Assembly: GCF_033958435.1 (NCBI RefSeq)
Contig: NC_134137.1
Span: 125,503,501 to 125,567,500 of the forward strand
Length of the DNA: 64,000 nucleotides
Direction of reading: 5' to 3'
Source of the DNA: Carettochelys insculpta
Lineage: Eukaryota; Chordata; Testudines; Carettochelyidae
The position numbers and the translations under genes were made by a program. Below are positions 1 to 10,559 of this stretch, one piece after another; position 1 is the first letter of the stretch; each line of letters begins with the position of its first letter. The notes under the pieces were generated by a model. It saw only the letters and a program-made list of their open reading frames with translations, searched no databases and was not told where the DNA came from.

Positions 1-1605
1 AGTTTTGAAGCCATGCGTCTTTGAAGCAGGAAGATATTTAATTCATGTGAGGTTTAATACTGTGGTATGCAATGCTGTTCATTTTACATTAAGAATTTTA
101 AGAATTATGTATTTCAGTGTTAATGAAGTACCCCATGAAATGTTCCTCATTATTTTCCTAAAATAATCTTATTTATGAATGTATTTTCCTTTCATGCACC
201 TATAATATATTTCATCCCCTTTTCTTGGCAATCTACAGTACGAACAACTGAGCAAAAACCAGTAAAACCGCAAAGTGTTTCAACAAGAACGAGAGCTTTG
301 TTCTAACTTTTGTCTCTATTGTAATTTGATTCAGGCAGTTTTCTTAAAGATCAGTGACAACAATGTCATATCTTTGTCTTGTGAGCAGAAAGCAAGACAT
401 TTATCATCCTTACTTGGGCTGAAGAACCAGAACAATGACAAAAGCAGCTAAAGGATCCACACTAGATATGTCTTTGAATTCACAAGCATGTCTGCCTCTG
501 AGTTCTGTGGTAACCTGTAAAATTGAAAATCTAAGGTATAGAATGTGACAAAAAATGGAGTTTTAAGACTTTACTTCGAAAATCAGATAACTGAGGGTTA
601 TACATAATTATTTTTAAAAAATAAAATATATAATGTTGAGCTTTACTAACACATTTTATCTGTCATCTTTTTCCAGATAAAGGCAAACTGATCCTCTAAT
701 AACCCCACAGACTGTTGTGAAGTAGGAAACTCTGACTTTTTAAGTGTACAGTTAACAGATAATGGTCACCAGTATCTCCTGAATTCTTAGGTAAATTTAC
801 CTTATTTGCTTCAATACAGTGCAAAGACATAAAACTACATTGGTATATTCATAGAGAGTAATAAATGAAATATATCTGTCTCTCACAGTCAACGTCTTCC
901 TCCATCTGAAATATATCAGAATTTTATTTTTGTTAAAATGTTAGACCAGTATAAAAGAAAGGGCTTAATAACGTCTCCTGACAAGGACTTTCTTTCTTTC
1001 TTTCTTTCTTTTATTATGGAATAATGCCAAAAATTCTTTATAATAAAAAACTTGAACTATTTTGCCAGCAGAAGCTGCTTGTTCTGGTACCTATAAAGGT
1101 TACCCAGAAAATATTGTTGATATTACTTTTTTTAAAAAATAATGTCACTTTTTATTGTTATTGTAACTTTTTTGGATAACAAAGAAAAGAGAAAACAGAA
1201 GATGTTATACCTCAAGCCACCCAGTTCACTAGTTTAAAAATATTAGGTTAAAAAAATGCTGTTTGCCAATTATACCGAAGCCTAGAAATGTCACAAAAGG
1301 CAAGGAAATCTCCTGGGTAACATTCAGAAATAATATGCTTTGGATCATACTGTATATTAAATGACAACAGAGAATTTGAAAAAGAAGTCCTCCAAAATCT
1401 TTGAAATATGACTAATCTGAAGTTGAAATACACTGTTCTTACCAGTTAACATCCTTGAGATAAAAAGCTTCTGACACATTGGCTAATGTGAAGAAATATT
1501 TACCTCTGTAAAGTAATACTGGACTATAGTGTGAGGGATTTTTAAGGAGAAAGTTGGTATGGAGCAATCTGGCATTGCTATTGTTCTATTTGGTTAAATC
1601 TCTAC
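1..1605. other. AT-rich non-coding stretch, no gene seen
   Basis: No open frame longer than about 60 codons, no recognised repeat consensus and no RNA gene could be supported. The only structure is a short pyrimidine tetranucleotide repeat near 990 and several A/T homopolymers. It could be intergenic or intronic DNA of a large gene; nothing in the sequence decides this. Confidence 0.6.
990..1011. repeat. (TTTC)n microsatellite
   Basis: Five to six tandem copies of the tetranucleotide ttct/tttc. Simple sequence repeat; no functional inference. Confidence 0.85.
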
Positions 1606-1610
1606 GGGCT

Positions 1611-2013
1611 TGTGAGTGGTTCGCACCTGGGACCGGGTGGCCTAGTGGCTAGGCCCCCTGGCCAGGGCCTGTTGGGTGGGTCTTCAGCCCCACCCAAGAG
1701 TCTATGGGTTAAGTTTGGGCTGTGGCCCTGAGAATCTAGTTCCCCCTTTGGCAGGAGGGGGTTTCCTGCGGGGAGGGGGGAGGGCTCCCCACTCCCCTCA
1801 GTGCCTGGGGGACGGTCCTGGGCTGCGCCCTCCAGCAGCTGACTGAGTGCAGCTCCTGCCTCTTGGCTGGTCAGCCCCAAAGTGGGCTGGCTTCCTTCCT
1901 TTCATACCCCTCCAGGCCTGACACAGGCCACAGGTGAACCATGGAGGGGCTGATTGGGCCAACAGGCCTTGTTTAACCCCTTCCTTGCCTGGCCTCTATC
2001 TCACACTCTTACA
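1611..2013 (-). repeat. 3' LTR of the Gypsy element
   Basis: About 403 bp, aligned along its whole length with 6517-6894. On the coding strand it starts TGTAAGAGTGTGAG and ends CTCACA. It is GC-rich, with G and C runs in the centre. It is about 25 bp longer than the other LTR through internal indels, including the stretch around 1875-1900. Confidence 0.9.
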
Positions 2014-2030
2014 CATCCCCTGCCTCAAGA
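2014..2030 (-). promoter_or_regulatory. Candidate polypurine tract before the 3' LTR
   Basis: Read on the minus strand the bases just before the LTR are tcttgaggcaggggatg, which is mostly purine and sits where plus-strand DNA synthesis is primed in LTR elements. The call rests on position and composition only. Confidence 0.5.
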
Positions 2031-2159
2031 CCGCCATAGGGGTCTGACCCTCCCCCAACTGTGTGCCTTCTCCCCTGGAAAAAAAGTCCATGTTTGCATG
2101 ATCCTTCCCTACACGATGCTGGATCTGGAAGGAGAAGGGTTGGAGGGAGAGGTACCACC

Positions 2160-3498
2160 TCATGATTCTGGGGTTTGTCCCTTTCGTCGCCTGTAGTCAG
2201 CACAGTGGGATGTGGTCAGTGACGAGGGTAAAGTGTCTGCCGAGGAGGTAGCATTGGAGTGAGTCTATGGCCTATTTGACTGCTAGGGCCTCTTTCTCTA
2301 TTACTGAGTAGGTCTTCTCCCTTGGGGAGAGCTTCCGGCTGATATTAAGAATTGGGTGCTCCTCACCTCCCACAACTTGGGAGAGCACAGCTCCCACGAC
2401 TTGGGAGAGCACAGCTCCCACCCCGACATCTGAGGCATCTGTCTGTAGCAGGAACTCCTTTGAGAAGTCAGGGCTGTACAGGACCGGTTTTCAGCAGAGC
2501 TGGGCCTTTAGGGCCTGAAAAGCTTCCTCACAAGTTGGAGTCCATGGGACATGGTTGGGAACCTCTTTCCTGAGGAGATTGGTAAGAGGGTCAGAGATAG
2601 AGGAGAAGCCCAGGATGAAACGGCGGTAATACCCTGTTAACTCCAGGAACTGTCGTACCTGTCTTTTCGAGGATGAAGGGGCGTACTGCTGGAGGGCTTG
2701 GACCTTTCCCACTAGGGGGCGTACCATGCCCTTCCCCAAGGTGTACCCTAAGTAGATGATCTCATCCCTTCCAAGGTGGCATTTTGCTGGATTCACCATC
2801 AGGTCCACTTCCTGGAGGGACTGCAATACAGCAGACATGTTGTAGGTGGGTCTGCCAATCGCAGCTATAGATCACTATATCATCCAAATACACCATGGCA
2901 TATTGGCTATGGGGACGTAGAAGCTGATCCATTAGGCGCTGGAACGTTGCTGGGGCACCACGCAGCCTGAAGGGCATGGTCTGGAACTGGCAGAGTCCAA
3001 AGGGAGTGGAGAACGCCATCTTCTCCTTGGACTCAGGCATGAGGGGGATTTGACAATAGCCCTTTGTTAAGTCGAGAGTAGTTATGTACTCTGCTTTCCC
3101 AAGCCGATCCAGCAACTCATCTACCCAGAGCATTGGGTAGGCATTGAATTTGGACATGTCATTCAACTTCTGGAAGTTGATGCAAAACCGGATGCTCCCT
3201 CCCGGTTTGGGGACTAGGACTAGTGAGCTTTTCCATTCACTGAAAGATTCCTCGATTACCCCCAGCACTCGCATCCACTGCAGTTCTTGCTTTACCACCT
3301 TTCTCAACTTCTGGGGAAGGGGCTGAGGCATCTCTTGGACCTTAAACCCAGGTTTGGTCTGGATATGGTGGACAGCCAGGAGATTTGACCGGGTTTCACT
3401 GAAAAGACTGTGGAGAAGGCGGCAACTAACTTCTGGGCCTGAAGCCTCTGTTCCGGGGTAAGGTTAGGCCCAATCTGTACCTCCCTGGGGGTTGTCAC
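2160..3498 (-). pseudogene. Reverse transcriptase and RNase H of the Gypsy element (broken)
   Basis: This is the last part of pol, copying element RNA into DNA and removing the RNA strand. Visible RT landmarks are VPKPGGSIRFCIN (finger/palm), TTLDLTKGYCQIPL, FSTPFGLCQFQTMPF and the catalytic YLDDIVIYS box near 2890. The frame then shifts between about 2840 and 2760, and the thumb continues as NPAKCHLGRDEIIYLGY and FLELTGYYRRFI in another frame. Down to about 2210 the translation resembles the RNase H/tether region (WTPTCEEAF, a TDASD-like motif, then a [14 protein letters not shown] motif), with further breaks. It lies downstream of integrase, the reverse of ordinary Gypsy order. Family assignment is firm; exact ends are not, because no single frame covers it. 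Confidence 0.85.
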
Positions 3499-3810
3499 CT
3501 CTGCTGCCTGGGGCCCCAGTTCCGGGTCTGGTGGGTAGGGGGTGATTACTAGCCCTTCCTGGGCCTTTCAGGGTTTTAAGAGATTGATATGGTAGACCTG
3601 CTGCCCCTTAAGCTCATTCGGCTGGTCTACCTCATAGTTCACTGGGCCCACTCACTGGATGATCTCATAAGTCCCCTGCCAGCAGGCAAGGAGCTTAGAG
3701 TGGGTACTTGGTAGTAGCAGTAGCACCCAGTCCCCCGGATGAAACTCACAGAGTCTTGCTTTTTTGTTGTAAGTGGCCTCCTGGGCCCGCTGTGCTTGGA
3801 GGAGGTTCTC

Positions 3811-4600
3811 TTAGGCAAATGTATCTAGAGCTTCAAGCCCCTCTTGTAGGTTGAGCACATATCGCACCACGTTATTGCTTTGGGAGGGCTGTTCTTCCCA
3901 CATCTCCCTTACTAGGTCCAGAATCCCCCACGGCTGCCTCCCATACAGGAGTTCAAAGGATGAAAACCCTGTGGAGGCCTGGAGCACCTCCTGAACTGCA
4001 AACATGAGGGCTGGGAGGAGCTGGTCCCAGTGATGTGCATCCATCAGCACAAACTTGCAGAGCCTTGTCTTCATAGTCCGATTGAAGTGCCCTGCTAGTC
4101 CATCGGTCTGGGGGTGGTAGATGGATGTTTGGAGAGTCTTGATCTTTAGCACCCGGCAAAGTTTTTGCACCGTTCAGGACATAAAGTTTGTCCCTTGATC
4201 CTTTAGGATCTCCTGAGGGACCCCGACCTGAGCGAATCTGTTCATGAGTTAAGTTGCCACCCTCTTGGCCCTCATGGAGCGTAGCGGCACAGCTTCCAGG
4301 TACCTAGTTGCATAATCAACAACAAGGATGAACTGGTATGCAGCAGCACTCTTCTCCAGAGGCTGACTATATTGATGCCAATCTGCTCTAATGATATACT
4401 CATGAGTGAGAGGGGAACTAATGGGACCTTCTCCATGGACTGAGGTGCTGTGAGCCGGCACTCTGGGCAGGAGGCATAGAAGTCTGCAACTTCTCTGTGG
4501 ATCCCAGGCCAAAAGAAGCAGGCCAGGATCCTGGCCAGTGTCTTGTCTCTTCCCAGGTGTCCTGCCATGGGGATGGCATGGGCAAGCCGCATGGCCTGTC
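3811..4600 (-). pseudogene. Integrase of the Gypsy element (zinc finger plus core, frameshifted)
   Basis: Integrase joins element cDNA to host DNA. The N-terminal HHCC zinc finger is seen at about 4565-4455 (histidines in LAHAIPMAGH, cysteines in CPECR). The catalytic core starts in a second frame with FILVVDYATRYLEAVPL (4380-4290), and then a third frame carries SIYHPQTDGLAGHFNRT (about 4130-4080). The frame therefore shifts at least twice. The core is followed by an arginine/lysine-poor tail of degraded frames that leads into RT. It sits directly downstream of protease with no RT between, which is why the element is assigned to the Gmr1-like group. Confidence 0.85.
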
Positions 4601-4989
4601 TCTGGTATGGTCGGGGGAGAAGCTGATGGTGCACTTCTCCCATCTGTGGGTCCTTCTCTACGCGGTAGAGATGGTCTCTCTGGATTTTGAATTGGGGGAA
4701 CTGTCCTGCTGGATGGGCTCCCATGGTCTCCCCATTCACTACTGCCACTTGACCATATGCTCGGCTCAGTGTCTCATCCGCCCACTGCTCCCCCACAAAG
4801 TCAGAGGGTAGTGCAAGGACTGCAGATTCAGGCAGTGGGGGCAGCTCCCTGTCCAGTTGATGGGGGCCTGGGTTCACCTGGGCTGGTGCTGGTCCCTGGG
4901 AAGCCCCTTCCCCCGGGTCTGCCACTTTCCCTACTCCAGCCTGATTTGTGGTCCCTGCCTTTCCCATGCTCAATGGCTGGGGTTGCCGT

Positions 4990-5360
4990 TCCCTAGCTGA
5001 AGGCTTCCCAAGCCCTGCTAGTAGTTTGTGAAAATGTCCCCAGTCTCTACCCAGCATTACCAGATAGGCAAGGGCTGGGCCCAGGCTGACCATCACTGGT
5101 TCTTCATGCCTTTCTACCTGTAGGGTCACCCAGGGGCAGAGATAGGCCTTCATATCCCTATGGACACACTGCAGCCTGATGGTGTGTTGATAGGGCCCTA
5201 CATCAGGCACGAGCACTTGCCGAACCAGGGTCTGGGCACACCCTGAGTCAATCAGCCCAATTACCTCTGTCCCCTTGACAAACACAGGGACAGACAGCTT
5301 GGCGGGGCTTTGGGGGTGTGTCCATGTTTGCTCCAGAGCTTCCCAAAGTTGCACTCCATG
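4990..5360 (-). pseudogene. Aspartic protease of the Gypsy element
   Basis: A retropepsin-like domain that would cut the element's polyprotein. The catalytic triplet is in GLIDSGCAQTLVR, with the aspartate codon near 5248, and the C-terminal half ends in VMLGRDWGHF near 5050. The domain is open and continues without a stop through a spacer rich in proline and glutamine into the integrase zinc finger in the same frame, so protease and integrase were probably one polyprotein. It follows the CCHC knuckle of gag with a change of frame at about 5355, consistent with either decay or a frameshifting site. Confidence 0.8.
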
Positions 5361-6425
5361 TATGGGCAGTCCTGGGACCAGTGCTCACTGCCCCCGCATG
5401 TGAAGCAGGAGTCCTGGTTTAGGGTGGCCTTCAGGGGGCCTTCTGGAGGGGCCCAAGGTGGGGACTGATGTGGAACATCATCTCCAGGCTGAGGCGTGAG
5501 TGGAGTCGCTGGTACTTCGTCCAAGGGGCGGCTGGGCTCCCCATGGAGGAGCTGGTCGGCTGGTCCAAGGCCCCGGGATTGAAGCCTCGGGTTAGCTCAG
5601 TAACTCTGGTTTTGGGGCCCAGGGGAAAGCAGCAGGTGCTGCACCCCCCTCCCCAGCCTTGCGACTCCTGACCCCGCTCAGTCACTTGCGCTGCGGTGCC
5701 TCCCGCTGACCGGGGGCCTAGAGAGAGAGTCATCCCTGAGGACTTGGCCACTAGATAACTCTCCATCAACTGGATGGCTGCGGCCATATCTTCCAGGTGG
5801 TTCTTCATCACCCACTCCCTTCCCCCTGCGAGAAGAATCTGGATGAACTGCTAAAGCAGGATCTGCTCAGTCACCTGCACCCTGGATTTTGTTTTGGGCT
5901 TCAACCACCTCCAGCAGGCATCCCACAACTTCTGGGCAATGAGGCGGGGTCAGGCTCCCAGGGCCCATACACCCCCCAGAAGAGCTAGTGGAAAGTCTCC
6001 TCTGAGCTACCTAGGGCATCCAGGATTGCTGCCTTGACTTAGGCATAGTCCTGGGCAGCTACAACATCCAGTGCCCAATAGACAGTCTGAGCAACCCCTG
6101 TCAAGTAAGGTGCCAAGATGGCCACCCACTGCCCTCAGGCCCACTGGGCTACAGTGGCTACCCACTCAAATGTCTCCAAGAATGCCTCTGGGTCGTCTTC
6201 CTGGCCCATCTTTGCGAGTTTGATTGGTGCCGGCGCTGGCGGCCCATCCAGGGTTCCGAGTTGTAGCAGGGAAGTCACCTGCTGCATCAGATGTTGCTGG
6301 TGGGTTGCTAATTCCCCAATTAGCTGCTGCTGCTGCTGAGCCATCTGTTGGAGCAGCTGCTGCTGTTGCTGCTGCTGCTGCTGGCTGGCCTGTTTCTCCA
6401 CCATCCAATTCAGTGGGAACTCCAT
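5353..6425 (-). pseudogene. gag of the Gypsy element with SCAN-like capsid and CCHC knuckle (broken)
   Basis: Capsid/nucleocapsid gene. The chosen start at 6425 begins MEFPLNWM and is followed by a glutamine-rich tract coded by CAG/CAA runs (6320-6385), then a conserved DPEAFLETFEWVA segment. After a stop at 6135 the translation continues in pieces. At about 5935-5775 it reads CWRWLKPK, then VTEQILL, a stop, and QFIQIL. This matches the WLrPe...EQFL.iLP pattern of the SCAN domain, which published work derives from Gmr1-like gag. A zinc knuckle with CFTCGGSEHW and a downstream H and C lies at 5353-5407. At least three stops and one frameshift break the gene. Confidence 0.8.
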
Positions 6426-6497
6426 TGCTTCAGTGGTTCAAACTTGCTGGGTCTATGGCTGGCACAGTAGGATGGCCCTTCCATGGGTCCAGGCTAT

Positions 6498-6516
6498 GCC
6501 CACGATCCCCACCACA
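6498..6516 (-). other. Candidate primer-binding site
   Basis: Next to the 5' LTR on the coding strand the bases are TG followed by TGGTGGGGATCGTGGG. A TGG start two bases after the LTR is where a tRNA 3' end would pair. I cannot match it to a particular tRNA by eye. Confidence 0.4.
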
Positions 6517-6894
6517 TGTGAGCAGTTCACACCTGGGCCCGGGTGGCCTAGTGGCTAGTCCCCCTGGCCAGGGCCTGTTGGGTGGGTCTTCAGCCCCACC
6601 TGAGAGTCTATGGGTTAAGTTTGGGGTGTAGCCCTGAGAATCTAATTCCCCATTTGGTGGGAGGAAGGGTTCCCGGGGGGGCTCCCTACTCCCCTTAGTG
6701 CCTAAGGCAGGGTCCTGGGCTCCGCCCTCTGGCGGCTGACTGGGTGGCAGCTCTGCTGCCTCAGAGACAGCTCCTGCCTCTTTTATATCCCCTCAGGCCT
6801 GACACTGGCCACAGGTGCACCGGGGTGCGGCTGATTGGGCCAACTGGCCTTGTTTAACCCCTGCCTTGCCTGGCCTCCCTCTCACACTCTTACA
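6517..6894 (-). repeat. 5' LTR of the Gypsy element
   Basis: About 378 bp, the partner of 1611-2013 with the same TG...CA ends on both strands. On the coding strand it is the promoter-bearing copy. A TATA-like tttatat lies at 6783-6790 and reads atataaa on the minus strand, a plausible core promoter about a third of the way into the LTR. The other LTR has no such motif at that place. Confidence 0.88.
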
Positions 6895-6895
6895 G

Positions 6896-7096
6896 GGCTC
6901 ATCTACACCAGCCCCCTCCTTTGAAGGGGGCATGTAAATAAGCCCAAGTGGTGAATATCACTGAATATGCAGCACCTCATTAGCATAATTTTCACCACAC
7001 AAACTTCAAAGTTGCTAACTTCAAAGTGCACGAAAGCAGTTGAGCCATGGACACTTCAAAGTACCCGCACAACTTCGAAGTTCCCTTACTCCCCAA
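6896..7096 (+). mobile_element. Half-copy of a Harbinger-type MITE (family A)
   Basis: Begins GGCTCATCTACACC, a variant of the shared GGCTGTGTCTACAC terminus, and continues with a gaaggggg motif, a cttcattagc-like stretch and several TTCGAA/TTTGAA words. The first 190 bp align with the left end of the larger Harbinger at 11097. The LTR element's target duplication gggct is made of this MITE's first bases, so the Gypsy inserted at the MITE end. The right half and terminal repeat are missing. Confidence 0.7.
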
Positions 7097-7821
7097 ACGT
7101 TCCATCTCTCCAGGATGAGAGTCTAGGCGGTAAGGTGAGATTTGATAGGGGAGCCTCAGCCTTCCCATTTCACCAGCCATTGGCCACTTTCCATATTCTT
7201 GGAGTGCCCCATCCATCAAAATTATTGCTCAACTTCTGCAATACAGGAAGGGGAAAACCAACATGGTATAAGGCTATTTTCTACTAGTATCACGATGCTC
7301 ACAAAATAGGTTGTACTGGTATAAATATGCCAAGGGAAAAAAGTCACAACCACAACATCCCTAGTCATATCCCTACCACATTAATATAGATCATGTCTCG
7401 GGTGGTCCATTACTGATACTGACAATATGCAAAGAGATCAATGTTTCTTTTCTTAAGGAGGAAACAACAAAACAAAAACCAAAATAACCCCAAGACATAA
7501 ATCTGAGAACAATCTATTGTTTTTTAAAAAGGACAAGTATATAGGAATTGCTGTATTGAATTTAGTCCAGTAACTAGTCTCTGAGAGTGGCCAGTACCAA
7601 ATGCTTCAAAGGAAGGTGCAAGAAACCCCACAGCAGACGCATGTGGGACAATCTGTGCCCTAACATTTAAAGACAATCATACTATTGGTGCAAGGAAGAG
7701 AAATTTACATTCTCCTGTGCCTGATCATTCTCCCATCTTTCCACCCAGAACCCAGTGGAATTCACTTGGGAGGAGTCAGGGGGCATACTGATACTTGCCT
7801 TCCTTCAAGAATCCTCCAAGA
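7097..7821. other. No gene or recognised repeat
   Basis: Mixed-composition sequence, with no frame or repeat consensus I can name. Confidence 0.5.
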
Positions 7822-7996
7822 TAACCAGTAACAGAGAGATAGCCATGCTAGTCTATATACTATCAAAACAAAAAAGCAGTCCAGTAGTACTTTAAAGACT
7901 AACAAAACAATTTATTAGATGATGAGCTCTCATGGGACAGACCCACTTCTTCAGATCATAGCCTTACCAGAACAGACTGGTTCTAAGGTAACCAGT
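7822..7996 (+). repeat. Dispersed repeat of the 'ctagtctatatactatc' family
   Basis: Contains gctagtctatatactatcaa, then a ctttaaagactaacaaaa and an atttattagatgatgagct stretch, also seen at 21019-21200. It is flanked by the 8-bp direct repeat taaccagt (7822-7829 and 7989-7996). This copy is linear, not folded back. Class uncertain. Confidence 0.6.
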
Positions 7997-8065
7997 TTAA
8001 GTGGCTTCTCTTAAGTAAAACAGTAACTGCCACCAATCACAGCTGCAGACTCACTGCTTCACTAT

Positions 8066-8286
8066 GGCTGTGTCTACACTAGCCCAAATCTTCGAAATGG
8101 CCATGCAAATGGCCGTTTCAAAGATTACTAATGAGGCACTGAAATACATATTCAGCACCTCATTAGCATGCCATTGGCTGCGGCACTTTGAAATTGCTGC
8201 GACTCACTGCCTTGCGGCTCGTCCAGATGGGGCTCCTTTTCAAAAGGACCCCAGGAACTTCAAAATCCCCTTATTCCTATCAGCAG
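8066..8286 (+). mobile_element. Half of a palindromic Harbinger-type MITE
   Basis: Begins GGCTGTGTCTACACTAG and follows the first half of the complete palindromic element at 34865-35300 base for base apart from scattered changes (cgaaatggccatgcaaatgg, tcattagcatg, the gctccttttcaaaagg segment). It stops at the centre of the palindrome, so the second arm is absent. Confidence 0.75.
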
Positions 8287-8731
8287 ATAATATGATCTTC
8301 CCTCTGGGCAAGCCATGTGGTACATCATGGCAGTCTGCTGGTGAGGGTACATCCAGTGATATAAAGCCCGGTTTTGGGAGCACAGTCTGTAAAGAAAAAT
8401 GAGAATATAAAGCACTCAAATCACAGCACCCATGAGGCTCTGCAGCTGCATTTTCAAATAAAAATTATTTGACTTGGAACTAAAAACTACAAGTTGTTGC
8501 TCAAAAAACAAAGAATCAAAAATTCCCACAGAAAGTAGACACTTTTTAATTTTTTAAAAGGTTTTTATAAACCGTTCCAAGTTTTCTATTGAAAAAGTTT
8601 CAACAGAAAATTTTCAACCAGAACTGGATAGCGCCTCCTATAGTTTGCCAGAATTGTATTGCAGACATTTTCAGTGGTATCGGCAACCATGATGGGAACT
8701 ACAGAAGTGTAGGTAACAGGTTAAACTCAGT
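8287..8731. other. No gene or recognised repeat
   Basis: Contains A-rich runs near 8400-8560 but no repeat family or frame I can support. Confidence 0.45.
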
Positions 8732-9143
8732 GGTTACGGTTCCACTAGTTAGTGAGTTTTGCCAGCAAAACCCCAGTTTTATTGACAAAACTAGTGGAGC
8801 ATCCACACACAAAATGGGATTTGTTGACAGTGTCTCAACAAAACCTGGCACGTTCACTGACAACCTTCAGACTCTCTCAGATGAGGAAAAGCATCTTTTG
8901 TCAACAGGTTCTGTCAAGAAAACACCTATGTGGATGCTCTGGGGGGGGCCTTCTCTCGACAAACAGGGCATCCAGAACAATGGGCACTCCTGTCTGCTGT
9001 GCTTCCAAGTGTCTGTTTTGTCAAGAGAGCAGCCGGGCCGTCTGGCCGCTCTGTCGATGATTGGCTTTTGTGTGTGGGCGCTATCTGTTGACAGATGTTT
9101 TCCTGGGTTCTGTTGACAGATCACTGCAGTGTAACTGTAAGCC
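8732..9143 (+). mobile_element. MITE of the TGTTGACA (family C) group
   Basis: Termini GGTTACGGTTCCACTAG and, on the other strand, GGCTTACAGTTACACTGC are decayed versions of the GGCTATGTCTACACTAG end. Inside are repeated gttttgccagcaaaac, ttgttgacag and tctgttgacagat words like those near both ends of the larger element at 47921-52078. Flanks agt and aga would be a 3-bp target duplication with one change. No coding capacity. Confidence 0.7.
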
Positions 9144-9340
9144 AGAAGATAAAAGCTTGATTACCAATATTTTAGAAGAAAGACACCCAACACTTGTTTC
9201 TGCTGTGCTCATTGTGAGCTGAAACAAAAGTCAGAAATTCACACACTGTGAAAGGTAAAATGAACACCCACAAAGTTGGAGACACTTGCATTTATTGATT
9301 TTCAAAGAATTGCTGGAGAGCACGGAAAGCATCCCTTTCA

Positions 9341-10085
9341 ACAAGCTAAACATGATCTTGGACAAATGCTGCAAGGTGAGGCAGAGAGGACCAAGGACTT
9401 GACCTGAACGGCACAGAGCTTGGCACTCTAGAAGCTGCTACATCTGGAGTGGAGTTTATGTTGTTGTATTATTTGACAGTATATTCAAATGGAGCATCTC
9501 TTATATGGACTGGCACAAGAAGCAGATGTGACAAACACTTAGCTAGTGGAGTTCACAGATATTTGCTGACAGGAGAGGAGTGGTGAGACAGGAATCTCGC
9601 GTTCCATTCTAGGCTCTGGAGGGGCGTGTTCTCGAGTGAATAGACTTTTCTGCCTGTTCCTGTCCTAGTCCTATCTCTTGTCCACTTGACTCCTCATCCC
9701 ACCCTCATTCTACTTGTCCACACAGTCCTACTGTGCACTCCTTTGGCTTTCATCAGAGTCCCCATCTCCTTAACCTGCTGGTCCAACTCTTCCCCTTCAG
9801 GTTTGCTGTCAGAATTCCATTCGGTCTCTCAGCTTGTGAGTTTCTCCACTTCCCCATGTTCAGTCTCTTCACCCAGTCATTCCCAGTTCCCTCCTCTCAA
9901 CTCCCTATTCAATATTTTTCCTTGTTCCCCACCCAAACTCCTACCCCACTGGCACCATCCCGAGTCAATCCCTTTGGCTCTTCATCCAACCTCAGTCTCT
10001 CTCGTCAGCCCTCCGACTTCTTGTCCCCACTCGCTTTGATCGGTCAGTCCCAGTTCTTCCCCCACATCAACTCTTTGTGAGATCA
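9341..10085 (+). repeat. Unclassified 0.75-kb dispersed repeat, copy 1
   Basis: Aligns over its full length with 14644-15420 in the same orientation, from acaagctaaacat through gcaaggtgaggcagag, ggagttcacagatatttgct and a long pyrimidine-rich tail. The tail (about 9640-10085) has two overlapping open frames, but these follow from its lack of purines. No terminal repeats or transposon motif are visible. Possibilities are a solo LTR or a local duplication. Confidence 0.75.
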
Positions 10086-10559
10086 ATCTCTGCTCTCCCA
10101 CTTTCCTCTCCCGCTGATTTCCAGACCTAGTCTCTTTGTCCAGCCAGTTACAATCTCCCACCGACCAGCTCCTCAGCTAATGTTAGTGTTTTCCTTCTAG
10201 ACAATTGACCCCCACTATCACACAATCTTGTTTCTCTCATTGAATCCAAGTCCCAGCCCCTCGTTCATCCAGGCGCACTCTTCCTCCCCAGTTTCCAGTT
10301 CCTTCAGTCCCTACCAGTCCAACTCCCAGTCTCTACTCCAACCTCTCTACCTCTTCATGATGTGGTGCCTACACCCAGAATCTGATAGGTAGCAAGGACT
10401 GCAAGGATCTACCCCCTTGCCAAAATGCAGGATTTGTTTTGTTTAAGACACTCAAGAAAGATGGGTATCCAGGCTCCTTTGGGAAACCTTCTGTGAAGGA
10501 ACTACTCCACTTTCCTAGGCAGTTTATTCATTTTCCTGCTGTTAGCAAGTTTCCTGCAC
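10086..10559. other. Pyrimidine-rich and anonymous sequence
   Basis: Continues the C/T-rich composition of the preceding repeat to about 10350, then becomes ordinary. No gene seen. Confidence 0.45.

Larger units (their letters stand above)
1606..6899 (-). mobile_element. Gmr1-like Ty3/Gypsy LTR retrotransposon, complete but decayed
   Basis: Two LTRs (1611-2013 and 6517-6894) begin TGTGAG and end TTACA on the plus strand, and are flanked by the same pentamer gggct (1606-1610 and 6895-6899), a 5-bp target duplication. The coding strand is minus. From the 5' LTR inward the order is gag with a SCAN-like segment and CCHC knuckle, aspartic protease, integrase zinc finger and core, then reverse transcriptase and RNase H. 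Integrase before RT is the order of Ty1/copia, but the RT and integrase read as Gypsy type; this combination is the hallmark of deuterostome Gmr1-like elements. Frames are broken by stops and frameshifts in gag, integrase and RT, so it is not autonomous. The two LTRs differ by many substitutions and small indels, so the insertion is not recent. It landed in the end of a MITE that continues at 6896. Confidence 0.88.

Noticed and set aside
9686..10080. Two overlapping serine/proline/leucine-rich frames, also open at 15001-15422
   Set aside because: The sequence is almost all pyrimidine, which removes stop codons in several frames at once; there is no domain, no ATG start for the longest reading, and the two copies differ freely. 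Retained only as part of the repeat finding.
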